Source: Callorhinus ursinus
Taxonomy: Eukaryota > Chordata > Mammalia > Carnivora > Otariidae
DNA length: 64,000 bases
Assembly (NCBI RefSeq): GCF_003265705.1
Contig: NW_020312867.1
Coordinates: 2,055,615 to 2,119,614, forward strand
Direction: 5' to 3'
Shown here: in pieces, positions 58,790 through 64,000 of the stretch
Layout of the letters: every line of letters begins with the position of its first letter
How positions within the stretch are numbered: position 1 is the first letter of the stretch
Translations under genes and position numbers: made by a program
The notes under the pieces: generated by a model
Seen by the model: only the letters and a program-made list of their open reading frames with translations
What the model was told of the DNA's origin: nothing
Databases searched by the model: none

Positions 58790-58960
58790 AATTTTTTGTT
58801 GTTGATGTTATTGTTCCAAGGCCCAACCCATGTCAGCACTTACTTAATCCTAACAGCTGCTCTATTCCCTTCTTACAGATGATGGAGCCAAGGCTCAGGG
58901 TTAGGTAACTAGCCCAGGGTTACACAGCCAGGTATAGCCAGATTTCAGATAAAGCAGTGT
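58790..58960 (-). repeat. MIR (antisense)
   Basis: acagctgctctattcccttc, ttacagatgatggagccaag, taactagcccagggttacac, agccaggtatagccagattt. Confidence 0.7.
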
Positions 58961-60002
58961 AAACCTTGCACGTGCTTTGTTAACTACTATATGCCACTTT
59001 CCTTTAGATAAGAAATCCCCCATTTGCAATGTGTTGGGTGATTCCCCAGACTACTGGAGTAGGGGGTTGCTCTCTCTCTTGACCTTTCCTTAACACAGCA
59101 TCCAGTCTCACACCTTGCTCTCCCTCCCTCTGGTTCCTCACCCCGGCCCCTGATCTCTTCACTTCTTTCCTCTAACCCTTCACCAGCCCAAATGACAAAT
59201 TCCTCCCCCTGGCCCTTGGCAAGCAGCTTCCCACCTCATCACCTTCTGGCCACCTCACCTGACATCTTAGTGCTTGCTCACATCTGTGCCCTAAGGAGCT
59301 GTACCTGCCCCCGAGGAGGCTTATCAAGGTATCCCCTCAACCCAAATAGTTGTTTTCAGGAAGAACTCTGATGCCCACTGTTAAGGTGATCAACACAGCT
59401 CCACCAAGCTTGAAAAGCCTGAAGCTCAGATGGGGCCCAGAATGGAATGAAGGAGTTCAGAAGTTGAGCAGTTATAAGTACACTGAGGTTGTGGAGGCTG
59501 AGCCATGGAGGTGAATGAGGTCACCCAGGGCGAGTGAGTGGGGCAAGAAGGGCAGAAGCCATGCCAGGGCCTCAGGAGCTGGTTTAGACCCCTGGCGTAG
59601 GTTAGAAATGGAAAGAGGGAGGTGGTCATAAAGAGACCCTGAAACAGGAAGGGCAAGCAGGCCCTGGGCAGCACAGGGACGTGGGAGGGTGTCAGTCAAG
59701 TTTCTTGACATTGGGATAGAAGTTCAACTTGAAGTTCAAGGCAACAAGGAGAATGTATTGGCTCCTGCTATTTTAGAAAGATTGGCTACTCCTGGCTGAG
59801 GCTGGGCAGTGGTCCCCTTTGGACCTCAGGAAACCAGGCACTGTGGGCTCAGAGGGTGCCAGGACCATCTGGTCATCATTTGTTTCTGCTTTCCTTATCC
59901 TCTCACCCTGCATTCTGACTCCTTCCACACGCAGGGAAGCATGACTACCTGTAGCCTCCAGATTGAAATGCCATGTCTCCTACCTTAGAAAGAGATCGGC
60001 TA

Positions 60003-60212
60003 GGGACACCTGGGTGGCTTGGTTGGTTAAGCGTCCAGTTCTTGATTTTGGCTCAGGTCATGATCTCAGGGCTGTGAGATCGAGCTCCTCATGGGGCTCC
60101 ACACTCAGTGGGGAGTCTGCTTCCCCTCTCCCTCTCCCTCTGCCCCTCCCCCTGCTCATGCACACACACTCTCTCTCTAAAATAAATAAATAAATCTTTT
60201 TAAAAAAAGAAA
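60003..60212 (+). mobile_element. SINEC (older subtype)
   Basis: gggacacctgggtggcttgg head, atctcagggctgtgagatcg body, aaataaataaataaatcttt tail. The flanks agaaagagatcggct and agaaagatattggct are a diverged duplication. Confidence 0.92.
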
Positions 60213-60259
60213 AGAAAGAAAGATATTGGCTCTGCCTCTAGGTCTAAAAATTCCATGGA

Positions 60260-60461
60260 GGGCAGCCTGGGTGGTAGAGTTGGTTAAGTGTCAGACTCTT
60301 GGTTTTGGCTCAGGTCGTGATCTCAGGGCTGTGAGATCGAACCCCTGCTTTGGGCTCTGTGTTCAGCAGGGAGTCTGCTTGAGATTCTCTCTCTCCCTCT
60401 CCCTCTGCCCCTCCCCACTGCAAGCTCTCTCTCTCAAATAAATAAATCTTAATAAATAAAT
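60260..60461 (+). mobile_element. SINEC (older subtype)
   Basis: gggcagcctgggtggtagag head, ctcagggctgtgagatcgaa body, AATAAA tail. Flanks attccatggag / atccaatggaa are a diverged duplication. It sits only 47 bp from the previous SINE. Confidence 0.9.
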
Positions 60462-61202
60462 AAAAATCCAATGGAAGTTTTCAGACTGGCTTAGCTCCAG
60501 TCGGGTGCCCACCTCTGACCCAATTAACCATGATCAGAGGTGTGGAGCCTAGGAAAAACATGCCTGCTTCTTTGGGAACCATATGGATAGAGTCGGGTAT
60601 GGCAGGATGAAAGCAGGCCCATACAACCATGGACATCCTCGACCCTTGGAAATACTGACTTCAGAATTGAGTCCAAGGTGGGGAACGAAACAGAGAGGCA
60701 GACAGAACAAGTGGGGAGAGCAGAGGCTTGATTCAAGCCAAAGAGGCTCAAACAGTGTGAGGTGGGCCTACGGCTTCACTTTATAGTCTTTTGGCGACAA
60801 GGGTATCTGTTGGTAAGGCCTGGGTTGGGGTGGAGACATGCTTGCTGATCCTTCTGCCTGGTATATACTTCTCCTTTGGTGACACCAGCTTCTCACTGCT
60901 ATCAACGACCTTAAGATGCAGAATAATTTAGTTGCTTGAGGATGTGAAAGGTCCAGGCAGCCTCAGCCAAGGGGAAAGTCCCTTATGTAGGTCTATCTGG
61001 GGCTGACCTATGGCCGCAGAACCTCAACCCTATGCATGATAACTCCCGCCAAAACATGACACGGTGTGGTGAGCACCGTGACCAGACTCCAGCCCCTCCC
61101 TTCTCCTCCTCCAGCTTGGAATGCAGTTCCAAGACCTCAAAAACTACACAATCACAGTGCAATGGAAACTGGATTTGGGCAAGTGGGGATCAGCCAACTC
61201 AA

Positions 61203-61250
61203 GTGTTAGGGTGAGTATATGCGTTAGGGTGAGTGTATGAGGTGAGTATA
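61203..61250 (+). repeat. Short tandem duplication
   Basis: The ~20-bp unit gttagggtgagtatatgc is repeated with changes about 2.5 times. Confidence 0.8.
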
Positions 61251-61289
61251 AAGACTTCCATGGAGGCCAAAAAATTCAATAATGATAGT

Positions 61290-61540
61290 AACAGCCATTA
61301 CTAGGGTAACATAATGAGTACTTATTATGCACCCAGCCCTGTGCTAAGCAGCCCTTATTGTGCATTACCTTGTTTTATGATCAGAGCCCTATGATGTGAG
61401 TATTATTCTCATCCCCAAGAACTGAATCCCACGGACATTAAGTGACTTGCCTAAGGTCAGACAACTACGAAGTGGCCAAGCTGGGACTTGAAGCCAGCTC
61501 TGTGTAACTGCAAAGCCTACACCTTTAACCCTCAGCTTTA
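61290..61540 (-). repeat. MIR (antisense)
   Basis: cttattatgcacccagccct, gtgctaagcagcccttattg, agtgacttgcctaaggtcag, gctgggacttgaagccagct. Confidence 0.8.
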
Positions 61541-63049
61541 TCTCTTCTCCAAGCCTGAGCTCTGGAAACAACAGTGTGGCTTGGTATCCTCTTTACCTCT
61601 TGAATCAGTCAGAGCACTGTAGGTTGCAAAATGGAAACCACCAACTTAGCTGATTAATTGTGTATCAACTCAAAGATTAAGTTCTAAGGTTTGGTGGCTG
61701 CAGGAACCATTAATTCAGCAGCTCAGTGATGTCGCTCCCATCTTCCCAGTGAGCCCTCATCAGTGTGTTAGTTTTCTCCCCTCACAAGCTGGCTGCCACA
61801 CCTCCGGGCATCAAGTACAGATGTGACCACATCCTGCAAAAGAAGAGGGTCTTTCTCTGTCTGAGAACAAGAGAACCTTTCCCAGACTTCCAGAAGTCCT
61901 TGAGAAAACATTCCTTATATCTCATTGGCCAGAATTGTACCCATTCTTGTTTCCAAACCAATCACTCAGGAGGCACATGGGAATTTCGTAAATGGCTTAA
62001 TAATGGGTATGGCTCTGTTAGGAGGGAGAAAGAGGGCAGTGACTGCTTTGGAACAAGCAAACGAAAGTGTTTGCTACTCCTCTCGTTTCCCTCCCCAATC
62101 CCTAATATCCTCTTTCCCTACCAGTTAACAGTCTATTCACCCTGCAGGAATCAACTCAAACATCTTCTCTTCCAGGCAGTCTTCCCTGACTTTCTCCCCA
62201 TCCAATAAATTACTCTCTTCACTGTGCTTCCAAAGAACTTAGCACATGCTACATACATGGCCTTTATTTCATCATTATGCAGTGAGGTCGGGGTTTGGAG
62301 TAATTGGACCCAGGTTCAAATCCCAGGTCCCCACTTCCTTCCCAGGCAACTTACAGTATTATCCTTCCTCTTTTCAAGCCTCAGCTTCCTCATCTGCAAA
62401 AGTACACATTCCTTTTTAGGCAGTTTTTAAGATTAAGGCAGGTAATGTGCCTGGGATTATTACCAATAATCTCCTCAGAAGGAAGGGAGGGAGAAAGGAC
62501 ACTATCCGGCTGGACTAGGCAAAACTCAACTCTCAGGGAGGAAAGCAAAAGTCGCTCCAAGGTGCCGACCACACAGTCTCCTTCCCTTGAAGTTCCCCCC
62601 TCCCTGATTCTCCCAAGAAAGTCATTTTTCATCCCCAAAGTCATTTGGCTTAGAGAGAAAGGGGAGATGCAGTGGCGGGGTCTGCATTGTGCCTGCCCTG
62701 GCACCATCCATCACCCAGCCGACAGGAACTCACCTCCCACAAATAAAGTTATGACAAGCGTCCCCAACCCATTCTTTCAGCCATTGCCTCCCTGTTTCCA
62801 TCATCTCTGACATTATAAGCCATCAGCCAAGCTGTTTGTCACGCCTCTGACAGGGCCTTGGCATCACGGGCAGGAGGGCTGAGCTAAGGTATGGCTGAAC
62901 TCAAGGGTGGGTGTCCTGCCCCCACGCACCACTGGTGAGCGCGAGCTATTTCACACGTGCTCCCAGAAAGGGTTACTCCCCCGAGGGGCAGGGGTCCATA
63001 GTTGGAGCAGAACTGGAGGGAAACTGAACATGCGCTCATATATCCACGC

Positions 63050-63470
63050 AGCAAACATTAGTGACTATTCCTGCTGTGCCTGGACCTGTGTTAGGCACAG
63101 CTGCCGCCACAGAAAGGAATCATGCATAGTCCCTGCCTTTGAGCAGGGGTCCAGGGCAATGGGGGGAGTGAAAAACAAGCCATGTCAACAGATAATGCCA
63201 GCACAACTGTGGCGGAGGCAGTCTAGGGGACTGTTGAATCACAGAGAAGGGTAGGAACATACGGAAGTCTTCCTGGAGGAAGTGGCATTTGAGCTGAGAT
63301 CTCTAGGGCAAGGAAAGACATGCGAGGGGGCAGTGTGAGCGATTCCTTGAAAGGCCCCCTTTCTTCTGTGCAGCTTTGTTTACTTATAAACCGCAAAGGG
63401 CAGAGTGGAGTGCAGGTTTGAGGAAAAGAAGAGGATTACATTACAGGCCAAAGAAATGGCAGGTGCAAAG
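63050..63470 (-). repeat. Ancient L2-like repeat (antisense)
   Basis: cgcagcaaacattagtgact, gtgcctggacctgtgttagg, gaggaagtggcatttgagct, gaaatggcaggtgcaaaggt. Confidence 0.6.
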
Positions 63471-63945
63471 GTCCTGTATTAGTTTCCTAGGGCTGTCATT
63501 ACAAACTACCACAATCTCAGTAATCCAGAAATTTCTTCTCTCACAGTTCTGGAGGCCAGAAGTCTAAAATCAAGGCATCAGTAGGGCTGGTCGTTTCTGG
63601 AGCTCTGAGAAAGAATCTGTTTTATGTGTCTTTTGTAGCTTCCGGTGGTGGTAGGCAAGCCTTGGCATTCCTTGGCTTACAGATGCATCACCCCAGTCTT
63701 TACCACTGCTCTCTGTCTCCACCTGGCCTCCCCTCTGTATCTCTGATGCAAATCTCCTTTTCCTTTCTCTTACAAGGGCGCCTGTCATTGTAATTTAGAG
63801 CCTGCCCTAAATCCAGGATGATCTCAAGATCCTAACTTGATTCCATTTTCAATAATCCTATTTCCAAACAAGCACACATGTGCAGGTACTTGGGGTTGGC
63901 ACTTGGCTTTTTTAGGGAGAGGGACACTATTTAACCCAGTAAGGA
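63470..63945. repeat. Ancient interspersed repeat
   Basis: gtattagtttcctagggctg, ctctcacagttctggaggcc, agaagtctaaaatcaaggca, gccctaaatccaggatgatc, a widespread old mammalian repeat; family name not asserted. Confidence 0.7.
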
Positions 63946-64000
63946 TCCAGAGGCAAGAGAGTACGGCATATTCAGGAGACTGAGAGTGGCTAAATGTGGC

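Noticed and set aside
62304..62810. 168-codon plus-strand frame as a gene
   Set aside because: No recognisable domain. It starts in a MIR-like segment (ggacccaggttcaaatccca) and has an opposing open frame; composition explains it.

Overview
This is nuclear DNA from a mammal, almost certainly a caniform carnivore of the bear/seal/mustelid type. About twenty tRNA-Lys-derived SINEC (CAN-SINE) copies and several carnivore-type L1 3' ends are scattered through it. The SINE bodies (start GGGGCGCCTGGGTGGCTCAG, a TC-rich stretch, an AATAAA-rich tail) resemble arctoid copies more than dog or cat ones. This assignment rests on recalled consensus sequences. There is no bacterial, viral or plasmid content, and almost all reported open frames are chance frames in introns, repeats or intergenic DNA.

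The window holds the 5' end of one protein gene on the minus strand: CTNNBL1 (beta-catenin-like protein 1, an ARM-repeat spliceosome-associated nuclear protein). Coding exon 1 (44061-44090, ten codons) lies in a CpG-rich promoter at about 43930-44350. Coding exon 2 is at 12336-12524 (63 codons) and exon 3 at 8455-8561 (35 codons plus 2 nt). All have canonical splice sites and join in frame. Intron 1 is 31.5 kb, intron 2 is 3.8 kb, and intron 3 runs off the left edge. Exon 4 onward is outside the window.

Positions 1-8454 are intron 3, with a nested SINE pair, MIR, L2, old L1 and hAT-type DNA elements. Intron 2 carries an L2, an L2-like repeat and a G-rich tract. Intron 1 holds most of the repeats: a truncated U4 snRNA retropseudogene, an extremely short L1 insertion, 3'-end L1 copies, a layered L1/SINE cluster at 32.9-34.4 kb, long L2 copies, MER5A and a group of related hAT-like elements near the promoter. 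It also has repeat-poor stretches that could be conserved regulatory DNA. Upstream of the promoter (44.4-64 kb) I see only intergenic DNA. It contains an RPL23 processed pseudogene about 1 kb from the CTNNBL1 start codon, further SINEs, two L1 3' ends, a palindromic MITE-like element and ancient repeats.

I did not find a convincing undescribed biological system. The most checkable items are the widely split, easily missed CTNNBL1 5' exons, a possible NAGNAG acceptor in a Glu run, a possible upstream ORF and a repeated promoter motif, the U4 retropseudogene with a 19-bp target duplication, and a small duplicated-plus-inverted block at 54.34-54.42 kb.
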